Shown here piece by piece: positions 26,891 through 35,919 of a stretch of DNA of 44,159 nucleotides. This stretch comes from Acidimicrobiaceae bacterium (GTDB taxonomy: Bacteria > Actinomycetota > Acidimicrobiia > Acidimicrobiales > Ilumatobacteraceae): positions 1 through 44,159 of the forward strand of contig CANFGT010000008.1 in the NCBI GenBank assembly GCA_947446815.1. The letters are read 5' to 3'. The notes beneath the pieces are model-generated. The model was not told where the DNA came from. It searched no databases and was given only the letters and a program-made list of their open reading frames with translations. Both the position numbers and the translations under genes were made by a program. Position 1 is the stretch's first letter. Each line of letters starts with the position of its first letter.

Positions 26891-28036
26891 TTAGCCAAGC
26901 TTGATTGCTGGATCAACGTAATCGTTGGTGACGAGGTCGCCAGCGGTCAGGCCAGTCTTGACCTTTGCGCCAGTTGCTGTGTACACAGGTGTTGCAGTTG
27001 CGATGAACTTGGTGATGCGATCAATGTCGAATGAACCAAGAGTTCCATCTGGGCTGTTTGCAACCAACTTGTCAGCTTGCATCTGAGCTACTGCTGCAGT
27101 TGCCTGTCCGGCATCGTAGGTCCAACCGTTGTTGTACTTTGCCACTGCATCAAGGATGATTGCATTAGCGGTGTCTGGCGAAGCAACATAATCAACTGCT
27201 GCTTGCTGAATCACTGGTACAAGTGCCTTGAGGCAAGAGTCGTACTTTTCGATGTTTGCAGGTGTGCCGCCCAAAGACTGTGCGTAAGCGGTCCAGCCAG
27301 CGTCGTGGACGTACTGGTAGGCAACATCTTTTGCCCAATCCTTAAAGACATTCTTGTATGCATATGGTTCAGCTGTACCGAAGCCCTGCTGTGCATCCTT
27401 ACCGCCTGAAGCGATGAAAGAAGCTGGTGAGCCGTCATAGGTGTCGTCGGTCTGCTTCTTGTCGAGTTGACCACTCTGGATGAGGTAGTCCATGTATGCG
27501 GCACCCTGGAAGTAGCGAACCTTGACGCCTGGCTTTTTGAGGTCAGCGATGGTCTTTACTTCTGGATAAGTGTTTGGATCCCACATGATGATCTGAGGAT
27601 TGATGTTGAACGGTGCAACAACAGCCTTGGTGGGGAAGTCAACCGAGTGGCTGACTTGTTCATCAGTGCTGGTGAATCCGAGAAGGATGGTTGGATCTTT
27701 GTAGAGCTCGGCAGTGACCTGGCCGTAGCCAATTGCAGGACCACCTGCGCGAATTTCAACCTGCACACCAGTGGTCTTGCCACCAGCCATGAGATCGCCG
27801 GAAACGCGAAGTTTCTTCGTGTCTACTGTGTAGCCAGGACCAATGAGTTGGTACAAGTTGCCGTGTTCTGCTTCTGGGTTCCAGTCAGTCTGAATGGAAA
27901 CTGTGGAAGGGCAGCCTGCATCTTTAAGAATTCCTGATGATGATGCTGTTGTTGTGTCGGAGGAGCTGCTGCCGCCACATGCTGCAAGAGCAAGTGAACC
28001 AGCGATTGCTGCTCCGATAATTGGACGGAATTTCAT
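26891..28036 (-). CDS. ABC importer substrate-binding lipoprotein (NMT1/THI5-like)
   Basis: A 381-residue exported lipoprotein. The signal peptide ends in a lipobox LAAC with Cys20 (SLALAACGGSSSSD). The mature part resembles SsuA/NMT1-like binding proteins for sulfonates, pyrimidines or related small molecules (VSIQTDWNPEAEHGNLYQL; ALYKDPTILLGF-like middle; DAKAQQGF-like loop). It is the last gene of the minus-strand operon, 42 bases after the permease, with AGGAG before the ATG, consistent with higher expression. A strong terminator follows. The ligand is unknown; context suggests a heterocycle acted on by the co-encoded deaminase-like enzyme. Confidence 0.85.
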   Translation of the reverse strand: MKFRPIIGAAIAGSLALAACGGSSSSDTTTASSSGILKDAGCPSTVSIQTDWNPEAEHGNLYQLIGPGYTVDTKKLRVSGDLMAGGKTTGVQVEIRAGGPAIGYGQVTAELYKDPTILLGFTSTDEQVSHSVDFPTKAVVAPFNINPQIIMWDPNTYPEVKTIADLKKPGVKVRYFQGAAYMDYLIQSGQLDKKQTDDTYDGSPASFIASGGKDAQQGFGTAEPYAYKNVFKDWAKDVAYQYVHDAGWTAYAQSLGGTPANIEKYDSCLKALVPVIQQAAVDYVASPDTANAIILDAVAKYNNGWTYDAGQATAAVAQMQADKLVANSPDGTLGSFDIDRITKFIATATPVYTATGAKVKTGLTAGDLVTNDYVDPAIKLG

Positions 28037-28078
28037 GAGTGGTTGTTCTCCTGATTGGTGGTGTTTCTGCGGTGTGGG

Positions 28079-28954
28079 TCAACGACCCCTGTTGGTTGTA
28101 TGCCACTTTCCAATGGCAATGCGTGAAAGCCATCCGAAGAAGAGGAATACAACCAGACCTAAAGCGCTCGCAAGAAGGATCGCTGTGATGAGTTCCGCGC
28201 CCCACAAACGGGAGCGGTAGACGTCGATTTGTGCGCCGATTCCAACTACGCCGCCTTGGCGGAAGTAGAAGTCGCCCACGACTGCACCGATGACTGCAAG
28301 ACCAGCAGAGATTCGGAAACCGACAAAAATATTTGGAAGCGCGGCAGGGAATTGCAGTTTTGTGAGTCGGACCCACCGTGATGCACCTTGCAACGTGAAC
28401 AATTCGTGTTGACTATTTTCCGCCGACAATAAACCGAAGAGTGTGTTGCTCACAATGGGGAAGATGGAGATGAGAACCACAACGAGAAGTCGCTGTGTTT
28501 GAGTTCCATCAATGAGTGCACGGATCAGTGGTGTCAAAGCAAGAATTGGAGCGCTTTGTACTGCAACAAGAAATGGCCACGTCGCTCTTTCAAGCCAGCG
28601 ACGTGAACTCATAATCACAGCCAATGACATGCCAATCAGAATGGTGATGGCGAGACCAATGAGAGCAATCTTTGCTGAGTCCCACAACGAGACAAGGATT
28701 GGCTGGAGTCCACGGCGTTCGCCTGTATGCCACACCATGAAGCCGTCTTGGACAACTTTGTGAGGAGTCGGCAACAAGAAACGCTTCTGTTGAGGGAGGA
28801 CGACGTCAGAGAGCAAATACCAAACTGAAATGAAAAGTGCAAAGGTGATGAAGGGACCGATGTAATCCGAGATTTTGAAGCCATCTCTTTGTTCGTGAAC
28901 AATTTCGTCGGGCGAGACTGCGGTTGCCTTTGTAGGCGTATCGATGGAGCTCAT
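28079..28954 (-). CDS. ABC importer permease (SsuC/ThiX-like)
   Basis: A 291-residue inner-membrane permease with about six hydrophobic segments. The BPD-type cytoplasmic EAA loop is seen at LQFPAALPNIFVGFRISAGL near residues 204-223. It partners the ATPase and binding lipoprotein encoded beside it. A longer open frame starts at 28993, but ATG 28954 overlaps the ATPase stop as ATGA, the usual coupled arrangement, and is chosen. Confidence 0.9.
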   Translation of the reverse strand: MSSIDTPTKATAVSPDEIVHEQRDGFKISDYIGPFITFALFISVWYLLSDVVLPQQKRFLLPTPHKVVQDGFMVWHTGERRGLQPILVSLWDSAKIALIGLAITILIGMSLAVIMSSRRWLERATWPFLVAVQSAPILALTPLIRALIDGTQTQRLLVVVLISIFPIVSNTLFGLLSAENSQHELFTLQGASRWVRLTKLQFPAALPNIFVGFRISAGLAVIGAVVGDFYFRQGGVVGIGAQIDVYRSRLWGAELITAILLASALGLVVFLFFGWLSRIAIGKWHTTNRGR

Positions 28955-29700
28955 TGGTGTGCTCCTCTCAGCGCGTGAGAGATTTCCCCGCATAGCTCTG
29001 CGAATTTTGGTTCATAGCGCAGATCGTGAGAACGATTGAGTCCGAATGGCACGTCGAAGGATGCGACGATTCGGCCAGGACGAGCTGACATCACAAGAAC
29101 CTTGGTGGACATGTACACAGCCTCGGTGATGGAGTGTGTAATAAATAATCCAGCGAAACCTTCGGATTGGAATAGATTCAACACTTCGTCGTTGAGTCTC
29201 TCGCGAGTAATTTCATCGAGGGCGCCAAAAGGTTCGTCAAACAAGAACACCTTGGGCTTCATGACGAGCGATCGTGCAAGTGATGCTCGCATGCGCATGC
29301 CGCCCGAGAGTTGGCGAGGGTATTTGTCCTCGAAACCACGCAGCCCAACAACTTCGATTGCTTCTGCTGCTCGAGCAAGACGCTCGGCCTTTGGAACTTT
29401 GTGCAATTCGGCAATCAATTCAACATTTCGTTGCACATTGCGCCAAGCCATCAGCGTTGGGTCCTGGAATACATATCCGATGCTGTCGCGGTCAACGGAG
29501 CATGTTCCGCCAGTGTTCGCTTCAAGGTTGGAAGCGATGCGGAGCAATGTTGATTTGCCACAACCGGATGGTCCGACAACAGTGACAAACTCTCCAGCTT
29601 TCACTGAGAATGAGACGTCATCGAGAGCCTTTGTTCCATCGGGGAAGGTCATTGAGACGCCTTCGAAGTCCAGCAGGGCTGGTGTGTTTGCTTCAGTCAT
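28951..29700 (-). CDS. ABC importer ATPase (SsuB/TauB-like)
   Basis: About 249 residues with a complete ABC set: Walker A GPSGCGKSTLL, Q-loop VFQDPTLMAW, signature QLSGGMRMRASLARSL, Walker B VFLFDEPFGALDE and H-loop FITHSITEAV. The sequence is closest in feel to the nitrate/sulfonate/taurine class. Start: ATG 29700 gives MTEANTPALLDFEGVSMTF, a normal N-terminus, with a weak AGG upstream. ATG 29754 would add 18 residues and cannot be excluded. The 89-base gap to the deaminase gene shows no terminator. Confidence 0.9.
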   Translation of the reverse strand: MTEANTPALLDFEGVSMTFPDGTKALDDVSFSVKAGEFVTVVGPSGCGKSTLLRIASNLEANTGGTCSVDRDSIGYVFQDPTLMAWRNVQRNVELIAELHKVPKAERLARAAEAIEVVGLRGFEDKYPRQLSGGMRMRASLARSLVMKPKVFLFDEPFGALDEITRERLNDEVLNLFQSEGFAGLFITHSITEAVYMSTKVLVMSARPGRIVASFDVPFGLNRSHDLRYEPKFAELCGEISHALRGAHQ

Positions 29701-29789
29701 GTTCGTACCTGTCTGCATCTCAAACACCGACGAACTCCGCATGTCAGTCACCATAAAGGATGAAAGGCACGCCTAAGTCACGGAAGTGT

Positions 29790-30998
29790 TTACTTTATGT
29801 TTCGTTTTTGATTTGAGATCACGACGCCGCCATATACGACAAATCTGTCGGGGGGCCCCATCGCGATTGCTTCTCGAATATTAGTTGCTGGAACCGCGAC
29901 AAGATTCGCCCGCTGTCCCACGTCCACAGTGTGAAAATGGTTGTGGACAACTTTTGCAGCGTTTGACGTCACCATCTGGAGTGCATTGACGGGCAGTTGG
30001 TGAGCAGCCATCACCATCAGGGCGGCTGTTTCGAGGGGGTCTGCGCGTCCCATGGGGTTAAACGGATCCTGAAGATTGTCTGCACCTGCTGCAACGTTGA
30101 CTCCGGCAGCCGAGAGCAACTGGACCGGAGTGATGGCTCGTGGGTTCGATGAGTGAATGTCTCGACCTTGAAGAAAGAGATTTGTGTGGGGCAATGCGGT
30201 CACATTGATATTTGCCCTTGCGACTTTGTCTGCAGTTTCACGAATTGTTGACTCATCTTGAATCGACAGCGAAACACAATGGCTTGCCGACAACGGGTGG
30301 ACAAGGTTTTCGCTGTTCACAATGTTGGCAAGCGTCTCTAGGTCCCGAGATGTTGGTCGGAGGTTTTCATCGGCGTGAAGATCGAGCGGGAGGTTATGTT
30401 CCACTGCAAGGCGTAGGAAATATTCAACAGCACCGGATGGGTCCGGATCCAAATGTGGGCAGCCACCTACGACGTCGATGCCGGCGGCGATTGCATCAAG
30501 GGCTACAGCCCGACTGTTAGCCCCGTCAACTCCTGTCACGGGCCATGTCAGAAGCATTGCTACCTGAATATCAATAAACGCTGCGCATCGACGTTTTGCT
30601 TCGAGGAGTGCAAGGACCGATGTAAGCCCTCCTGAAGTGGTGGTATCTGCATGCGTGCGGATGCTCGTGACGCCGTTGCGTGACATCACGGTTGCTCCGC
30701 GAATAGCACGTTCAACAATGTCGTCGTGTGTGATGGTGGCACGCACGTCTTCAAGGCCGTTGATGGCTCCAAGGAGATCGCCTTGAGGGTTGTCGATGCG
30801 ATCCGCCAAAAATGCCTTGTCGAGGTGTGCATGTGGTTCGACAAAACCGGTTGAGATGATGTGGCCTTGTAAGTCGTGAACCTCGGCCGGGGAGGGAGTT
30901 GTCCCTGTGGGGGAGATCGAACTGATGAGTCCGTCAGTGATGTCAACGTCAACAGTGCCGTGAACGGCATGTGTCACTGACGAAAGACGAATTGTCAT
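29790..30998 (-). CDS. Cytosine-deaminase-like amidohydrolase (CodA family)
   Basis: A 402-residue metal-dependent amidohydrolase. Metal motifs: FVEPHAHLDKAF (His56, His58), LDLHADENL, LSASHCVSLS, and GADNLQDPFNPMGRADPLET, which matches the D-x(n)-DPF-P-G pattern of CodA. Such enzymes deaminate cytosine, isocytosine, creatinine or other N-heterocycles. The gene sits between a flavin monooxygenase (4-base gap) and an ABC importer, so it likely acts on the imported compound or its oxidation product. The substrate cannot be named from sequence. It is cytosolic. Confidence 0.85.
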   Translation of the reverse strand: MTIRLSSVTHAVHGTVDVDITDGLISSISPTGTTPSPAEVHDLQGHIISTGFVEPHAHLDKAFLADRIDNPQGDLLGAINGLEDVRATITHDDIVERAIRGATVMSRNGVTSIRTHADTTTSGGLTSVLALLEAKRRCAAFIDIQVAMLLTWPVTGVDGANSRAVALDAIAAGIDVVGGCPHLDPDPSGAVEYFLRLAVEHNLPLDLHADENLRPTSRDLETLANIVNSENLVHPLSASHCVSLSIQDESTIRETADKVARANINVTALPHTNLFLQGRDIHSSNPRAITPVQLLSAAGVNVAAGADNLQDPFNPMGRADPLETAALMVMAAHQLPVNALQMVTSNAAKVVHNHFHTVDVGQRANLVAVPATNIREAIAMGPPDRFVVYGGVVISNQKRNIK

Positions 30999-31002
30999 TG
31001 AC

Positions 31003-32196
31003 TTAGATGAGCGGCTGGAGGTTTGGAAGAGGGCGACGTTCCATCTTCTCGCCCAATTTGGGCATCACTTCTTCTGCGAAGAGCTGCATTTGTTCACTCA
31101 TCTCTTCGCGATTGATGCCAGGGAAATCAAAGAAAATGCAGAGATGCTTGAGGTCTAGAAGTTCTTTCCAGAATCCAAGAGTGTCGACAACATCATCGAC
31201 AGATCCAATCGCCATGATTTTCTGGTTCACAGAATCATCAACAGTGGGGCAGAAGTCAAAGGGAACCTTTGAACCATCTGCATTGCGATAGCTAGAGAAG
31301 CGTCCGTATGGAGAGAGGAAGCGACAGAATTCATCGTGTCCTGGCGCGCCACGTCGCATTGCGGCTTCACGGGTTTTCCCAACGTGGATATTCATGACGA
31401 ACATTCGGTCTTCGCCACTTGCTACAGGGTTGCCCATTTCTTCACGAATGGCTGCATACCGATTCCACTTATCAAGTTGGCTATCTGGATTCTGTAGCCA
31501 GTACACGGCTTTATGTCCAGCACGAGGAACATATTCGATTGTTTCGGGCGAAGTGACTGGCTGGTAAATATCAATGGGGCGCTCGGGACGCGGAATCAGG
31601 GTGAGGTCATCGACATATGAACCACGATCTGGAATGTCGTCGGGAGGGAAGACAAACTTTTCTCCACGAAAGCTAAATCGTTCATTTGTCCAAGCCCGCT
31701 TGATGACTTCAATTGCCTCTTCAAAAGTGTGACGGTTCTCGAGGTCATGCTCTGCAGACATTGCGTTGTCACCTGAAGCAACGACGGTTCCGAGGCTCCA
31801 CGCTTCTCTTGGCACAGTGCCGCGGCCTACTCCGAATTCCATGCGGCCGCCTGTGATGATGTCGGCAAGTGCAAAGTCCTCAGCCAGACGTAATGGATGC
31901 CATTGCGGAAGCACATTGAACATTTGTCCAAGACGCAGATTCTTCGTCTGCATGGCGAGGTGTAGTCCAAACATGATGAGATTGGGTAGAACCTCGTAGC
32001 CCTCGAATTGAAAGTGGTGTTCTGTCAACCACATCGTGTCGTATCCAAGACCATCCGCTGTCTTTGCCCAGGCAACCAGATTCTTATAACACTCAATGAC
32101 GGCGTCATTGCCGTAGCGGCGAGATGTTGGTGTTATCGACGGGTCCCCAGCGTCTGGCATAGGGACGGTGCAAAAGAAGTTGGTGTCAACGCGCAT
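31003..32196 (-). CDS. Luciferase-like (LLM class) flavin-dependent monooxygenase
   Basis: A 397-residue bacterial-luciferase family protein with YDTMWLTEHHFQFEGYEVLP (~50-69), LRLGQMFNVLPQWHPLRLAE and GGRMEFGVGRGTVPRE, all typical of the TIM-barrel LLM group using FMNH2 or F420. Acidimicrobiia are rich in such enzymes. ATG 32196 is chosen because TACCTT lies exactly 6 bases upstream; GTG 32214 would destroy this arrangement and add six residues. It heads the operon LLM-amidohydrolase-ATPase-permease-binding protein. A ring-opening or N-oxygenating role like that of RutA is conceivable, but similarity to RutA itself is not obvious. Confidence 0.88.
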   Translation of the reverse strand: MRVDTNFFCTVPMPDAGDPSITPTSRRYGNDAVIECYKNLVAWAKTADGLGYDTMWLTEHHFQFEGYEVLPNLIMFGLHLAMQTKNLRLGQMFNVLPQWHPLRLAEDFALADIITGGRMEFGVGRGTVPREAWSLGTVVASGDNAMSAEHDLENRHTFEEAIEVIKRAWTNERFSFRGEKFVFPPDDIPDRGSYVDDLTLIPRPERPIDIYQPVTSPETIEYVPRAGHKAVYWLQNPDSQLDKWNRYAAIREEMGNPVASGEDRMFVMNIHVGKTREAAMRRGAPGHDEFCRFLSPYGRFSSYRNADGSKVPFDFCPTVDDSVNQKIMAIGSVDDVVDTLGFWKELLDLKHLCIFFDFPGINREEMSEQMQLFAEEVMPKLGEKMERRPLPNLQPLI

Positions 32197-32202
32197 GTAT
32201 TG

Positions 32203-32208
32203 AAGGTA
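32203..32208 (-). promoter_or_regulatory. -10 box TACCTT for leaderless LLM operon
   Basis: On the minus strand TACCTT is followed by six bases and then ATG 32196. There is no ribosome site. It predicts the start point of the five-gene monooxygenase/deaminase/importer operon. Confidence 0.55.
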
Positions 32209-32277
32209 CTGCACGTATGTTCCGACTCAGGACTCGGAATGTGAACAAGTTGTAAACGAATTGAAAGGGGTCTTCTG

Positions 32278-33036
32278 TCACCACAAACCGCGGGACGCAA
32301 AGACGTCTCGCAGGGCGCGAGTGTCATCGCTCATGATGCCATCAACGTCAAGATCTAGAAGTCGGGCAATCTCAATTGGGTCGTCGATTGTCCACACATG
32401 AACCTGCAATCCGAGCGAATGCGCCGTACGAACGAATTGCTTGGTGACAACGGGGATGGGTCCTTGTGAAACCGGAACTTGTGCCAATAGGGCGTGATCA
32501 GTGACTGGGAGCGGAAGATGGGATGCGCTGCGAGCAACAAGCTTTGCTACTTCTCGTGGACCCATCGAAGTGCAGACCGATGAGCCGAATTCTTCGCGAA
32601 CTCGCTCAAGTCGTTTGTCGCTAAAGCTTCCGATACACACACGATCAAGGCAGTCGCGATCCTTGAGTTTCTGAATCAGCGGCTCAAGAGCGGAATCTGC
32701 TTTGCAATCGATATTGAATTTGGCATTGGGAAATTCATCTAAGAGGTCATCGAGCAGGGGAATTGCGTCTGTTCCGGATAGCCGAGCAGATTTCAGTTCA
32801 TCCCAAGTGCTGCCTTCGATGGTGCGCTTCTCGCCACATGTTCGTTGCAAATCATTGTCATGGAAGGCGACGAGAATCCCATCGGATGTTGTGTGGACAT
32901 CAGTTTCTAGATAGGTAAAACCAAGCGCTACCGCATCTGCAAAAGCACGAAGAGAGTTTTCTGGTGCTGCAGATGTTCCTCCGCGGTGCGCGAACGCAAT
33001 GGGTCCTTCATGCTCGAGATATGGGTGCGGTGCCAT
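32278..33036 (-). CDS. Glycerophosphodiester phosphodiesterase
   Basis: A 252-residue GDPD-family TIM-barrel enzyme. The catalytic start is IAFAHRGGTSAAPENSLRAF (~14-33; HRG, Glu, Asn), followed by YLETDVHTTSDGILVAFHDN with the metal-binding Glu/Asp and the second His. KFNIDCKADSALEPL completes the site. There is no signal peptide, so it acts in the cytosol on glycerophosphodiesters from lipid turnover. ATG 33036 overlaps the acyl-CoA synthetase stop as ATGA; the in-frame start at 33063 would lie inside that gene and is rejected. Confidence 0.9.
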   Translation of the reverse strand: MAPHPYLEHEGPIAFAHRGGTSAAPENSLRAFADAVALGFTYLETDVHTTSDGILVAFHDNDLQRTCGEKRTIEGSTWDELKSARLSGTDAIPLLDDLLDEFPNAKFNIDCKADSALEPLIQKLKDRDCLDRVCIGSFSDKRLERVREEFGSSVCTSMGPREVAKLVARSASHLPLPVTDHALLAQVPVSQGPIPVVTKQFVRTAHSLGLQVHVWTIDDPIEIARLLDLDVDGIMSDDTRALRDVFASRGLW

Positions 33037-34592
33037 CAGATTGAACGACCAGCAGCCTTCCAATACTCATCTTTCAGAATTCGCTTGTACAGCTTCCCTG
33101 TCGGATGGCGAGGAAGCTCTTCACGGAAGTCGATGCTTCGTGGGCACTTCACATCAGCCAAGTTGGCGCGACAGAAAGCAATTAACTCTTTCTCGAGCGC
33201 TGACGCTTCTTCTGCATTTTTAGGCATCGCACGCGGTTGCACAACGCCCTTCACTTCTTCACCGAAATCATCATTTGGAATGCCGAAAACAGCGACGTCT
33301 ATAACTTTGTCGTGATTGACGAGAATGTTCTCAGCTTCTTGCGGATAGATGTTGACACCACCAGAGATAATCATGAACGCCTTGCGGTCCGTGAGGTACA
33401 GGAAGTTGTCTTCGTCTAGATAGCCAACGTCACCCAATGTGGACCATCCACGACCTTTGGGGTCTCGTGAAGACTTCGTCTTCTCTGGATCATTGTGGTA
33501 CTCGAACGCGGCAGTGCCTTCGAAATAAACAGTGCCCGATTCGCCTTGTGGTACCTCTTCGCCATTTTCGTCACAAATACGCACAACGCCCTGAACCGCT
33601 ATACCTACGGTTCCGGGATGTGCGAGCCACATCTCACTATTGCAATATACGAAGCCATTGCCTTCAGTGCCTGCGTAGTACTCGTGGATGACGGGCCCCC
33701 ACCATTCGATCATCGCGCGCTTTGTTTCTGCAGGGCATGGTGCCGCCGCGTGAATTGCAATCTCCAGCGAAGACACGTCGTACTGGGCGCGCACTGTCGG
33801 GTCTAGCTTCAGCATGCGAATAAACATGGTGGGTACAAGTTGAGTATGTGTTGCCTTGTACTTGTCGATGTACTTGATGTAGTCCGCAGCGTCGAAATGT
33901 TCCATGATGACGGTCGTGCCGCCCTTGCCGATGACAGACATGTTGAAGCGCAACGGCGCTGCGTGATACAGCGGTGCCGGGGAGAGATAAATCATTCCGT
34001 CACGAAACTTGAAAAGACCTTCAGTAATCGCAGTGGCAAGTCCGGCGGCAGTACCTATGGGTGTACCTGGGAATGCACGAGAAATTCCTTTTGGCATTCC
34101 TGTTGTACCACTGGAGTACAACATGTCCGTTCCATCAATCATGTTCTCAAGTGGAATTGTTGAACCCGACGAAACGGTGTCCTCATATGAGTCGTAACCG
34201 TCAACCGTTCCACTCAACATAAGGCGCAATGTCGCATTCGGAATATCTCCAACAACTTCGAGTGCTTGGTCGGCTTTGTACTTCGATGTGATGAAACCTT
34301 TTGCAGCACAGTCATTGATGATGTACACCAGCTCTGCCTTCGTGAGTCGGCTAGAACATGCGGTGTAGACGAGTCCGGCATAGTGACAACCCCAAATCAC
34401 TTCGAGATAACGAGGGTGATTCTCCATGCAGATGGCGATGTGGTCACCTGGTTCAAAACCTGCGGACCGCAGCACGTTAGATAGTCGCACGGCTCCTTCG
34501 TGTAGTTGCTTGTAGGTGGTGACTTCGCCTGTTTCGGCCTGAATAATCGCGGCACGATCGGGAAACTGGTCTGCATATGCGCCTGGGTACAT
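33036..34592 (-). CDS. Acyl-CoA synthetase (AMP-forming, FadD-like)
   Basis: A 518-residue ANL-superfamily ligase activating a carboxylate with ATP and CoA. Motifs: DMLYSSGTTGMPKGISRAF (P-loop-like A3), HEYYAGTEGNGF (A5), STLGDVGYLDEDNFLYLTDR (A7 with the Asp), IISGGVNIYPQEAENIL (A8) and the catalytic Lys in PTGKLYKRILK near the C-terminus. Chain length of the substrate is not evident. ATG 34592 has TAGTTT exactly 6 bases upstream, so leaderless transcription is predicted. It is co-transcribed with the GDPD gene and divergent from an acyl-CoA dehydrogenase. Confidence 0.93.
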   Translation of the reverse strand: MYPGAYADQFPDRAAIIQAETGEVTTYKQLHEGAVRLSNVLRSAGFEPGDHIAICMENHPRYLEVIWGCHYAGLVYTACSSRLTKAELVYIINDCAAKGFITSKYKADQALEVVGDIPNATLRLMLSGTVDGYDSYEDTVSSGSTIPLENMIDGTDMLYSSGTTGMPKGISRAFPGTPIGTAAGLATAITEGLFKFRDGMIYLSPAPLYHAAPLRFNMSVIGKGGTTVIMEHFDAADYIKYIDKYKATHTQLVPTMFIRMLKLDPTVRAQYDVSSLEIAIHAAAPCPAETKRAMIEWWGPVIHEYYAGTEGNGFVYCNSEMWLAHPGTVGIAVQGVVRICDENGEEVPQGESGTVYFEGTAAFEYHNDPEKTKSSRDPKGRGWSTLGDVGYLDEDNFLYLTDRKAFMIISGGVNIYPQEAENILVNHDKVIDVAVFGIPNDDFGEEVKGVVQPRAMPKNAEEASALEKELIAFCRANLADVKCPRSIDFREELPRHPTGKLYKRILKDEYWKAAGRSI

Positions 34593-34598
34593 ATCCCC

Positions 34599-34604
34599 AA
34601 ACTA
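34599..34604 (-). promoter_or_regulatory. -10 box TAGTTT for leaderless acyl-CoA synthetase
   Basis: On the minus strand TAGTTT is followed by GGGGAT and the ATG at 34592. It is the same hexamer as at the phosphoribosyltransferase gene. The GGGG run overlaps the initiation region but is too close to be a normal ribosome site. Confidence 0.6.
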
Positions 34605-34669
34605 GTGAATGACCGGAGTCACATTCGCTTCCGAATGCAGTCGGTTCGCAGAGCCCGAGAGGAGGGCCC

Positions 34670-34675
34670 TAATAT
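34670..34675 (+). promoter_or_regulatory. Candidate -10 box TAATAT for acyl-CoA dehydrogenase
   Basis: TAATAT, near the TATAAT consensus, lies 28 bases before the ATG. A start near 34682 would leave a ~22-base leader containing the ribosome site AGGGGGA. No strong -35 is visible. Together with the minus-strand box it would make the 111-base gap a divergent promoter region. Confidence 0.45.
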
Positions 34676-34703
34676 CTGGGGACACTTGACCACAGGGGGA
34701 AAC

Positions 34704-35903
34704 ATGAGTGTTGTTGAATCCACGATTGACGAGGCACGCGTTCTCGAACTCGCTCAGGAACTTCTGAAGGAGTTCCCGCCAGGAAAGGTCTCGACCGTGG
34801 AATTCCTGGGGGCCCAGTTCGACAAGGGACTCGCGTGGGTCCACTTTCCCGTTGGACACGGTGGTCTGGGGATTTCTCCTAAGTTCCAAAAGACAGTGAA
34901 CGAATGCATCTATGCCGCTGGTGCACCTAATCCGATGATGCGCAACCCGATTGGTCATGGCATGTGCGGCCCAACAGTGGTGGAGTGGGGAAGCGAAGCG
35001 CAGAAGAAACGCTACTTGCGACCTCTGTTTACTGGTGAAGAGGTGTGGTGTCAGTTGTTCTCTGAGCCTGGTTCAGGTTCTGACTTTGCTGGTCTTTCAG
35101 CTAAGGGAGTCAAGGACGGCGATGAGTGGATCTGCAACGGTCAAAAAGTTTGGACCACGTTGGCTCACTTGTCGCGTTGGGGACTTCTCGTTGTTCGCAC
35201 TGATCCCGACGCGGTGAAGCACGCTGGTCTTACTGCCTTCGTTGTTGACATGCATGCCCCCACTGTTGAGGTTCGTCCACTTCGTCAGATGACTGGTGAA
35301 GCCGAGTTCAATGAGGTGTACTTCACTGATACGCGAATCCCTGCAGCTGAAATGCTCGGCAGTCCTGGAGATGGATGGCGCGTCAGCCTCACTACGTTGA
35401 TGAACGAGCGTGTCTCCATCGGTGGTGCGATCCCGCAAAAAGGTTCAGGAGCCATCTCTCATGCAATTAAGGCGTGGAATGCTCTCCCGCAAGATCAGCG
35501 CGATCCAGCTGCATTGGAAGAGTTGATGAAGTTGTGGAGCCGTGCTGAAGTCCATCGTTTGACGAATATTCGAGCCAATGCAACCCGCCGAATGGGAGCA
35601 CCTGGTCCTGAAGGTTCCATCGGAAAAATGGAAAGCGCAAACCTCAACAAGGCGATCTATGAATTCACCATTGGGTTAATGGGTGCAGAAGGAATGCTCT
35701 ATGGCTCCTACGAGATGGTTCGTCCGGAGACTGCCATGAGTTTTGAAGGAATTCAAAAGGCATTCTTGCGCTCCCGTGCAAACTCGATCGAAGGTGGCAC
35801 CACAGAAGTGATGAAGAACATCTTGGGTGAGCGCATTCTTGGCCTGCCAGGCGATGTGCGTGTTGACCGAGATGTGTCGTGGAGCAAAGTCCCACGCAAC
35901 TAA
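34704..35903 (+). CDS. Acyl-CoA dehydrogenase family protein
   Basis: A 399-residue flavoprotein catalysing alpha,beta-dehydrogenation of an acyl-CoA. Family motifs: CQLFSEPGSGSDFAGLSAKG (FAD/substrate loop), GDEWICNGQKVWTTLAHLSR, EFNEVYFTDTRIPAAEMLG and the C-terminal RSRANSIEGGTTEVMKNILG, where the Glu of EGGT is the usual FadE-type base in some subfamilies. ATG 34704 is chosen because AGGGGGA at 34694-34700 precedes it; the frame runs open to 34506 across the divergent promoter and synthetase start, which is not credible as coding. It is divergent from acyl-CoA synthetase, together suggesting fatty or branched acyl catabolism. Confidence 0.93.
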   Translation: MSVVESTIDEARVLELAQELLKEFPPGKVSTVEFLGAQFDKGLAWVHFPVGHGGLGISPKFQKTVNECIYAAGAPNPMMRNPIGHGMCGPTVVEWGSEAQKKRYLRPLFTGEEVWCQLFSEPGSGSDFAGLSAKGVKDGDEWICNGQKVWTTLAHLSRWGLLVVRTDPDAVKHAGLTAFVVDMHAPTVEVRPLRQMTGEAEFNEVYFTDTRIPAAEMLGSPGDGWRVSLTTLMNERVSIGGAIPQKGSGAISHAIKAWNALPQDQRDPAALEELMKLWSRAEVHRLTNIRANATRRMGAPGPEGSIGKMESANLNKAIYEFTIGLMGAEGMLYGSYEMVRPETAMSFEGIQKAFLRSRANSIEGGTTEVMKNILGERILGLPGDVRVDRDVSWSKVPRN

Positions 35904-35919
35904 ATAGTGCGCTAGTTGT

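Noticed and set aside
34506..34703. N-terminal extension of acyl-CoA dehydrogenase to 34506
   Set aside because: It would cover the divergent promoter and the start of acyl-CoA synthetase; ATG 34704 has a strong ribosome site and the normal family N-terminus.
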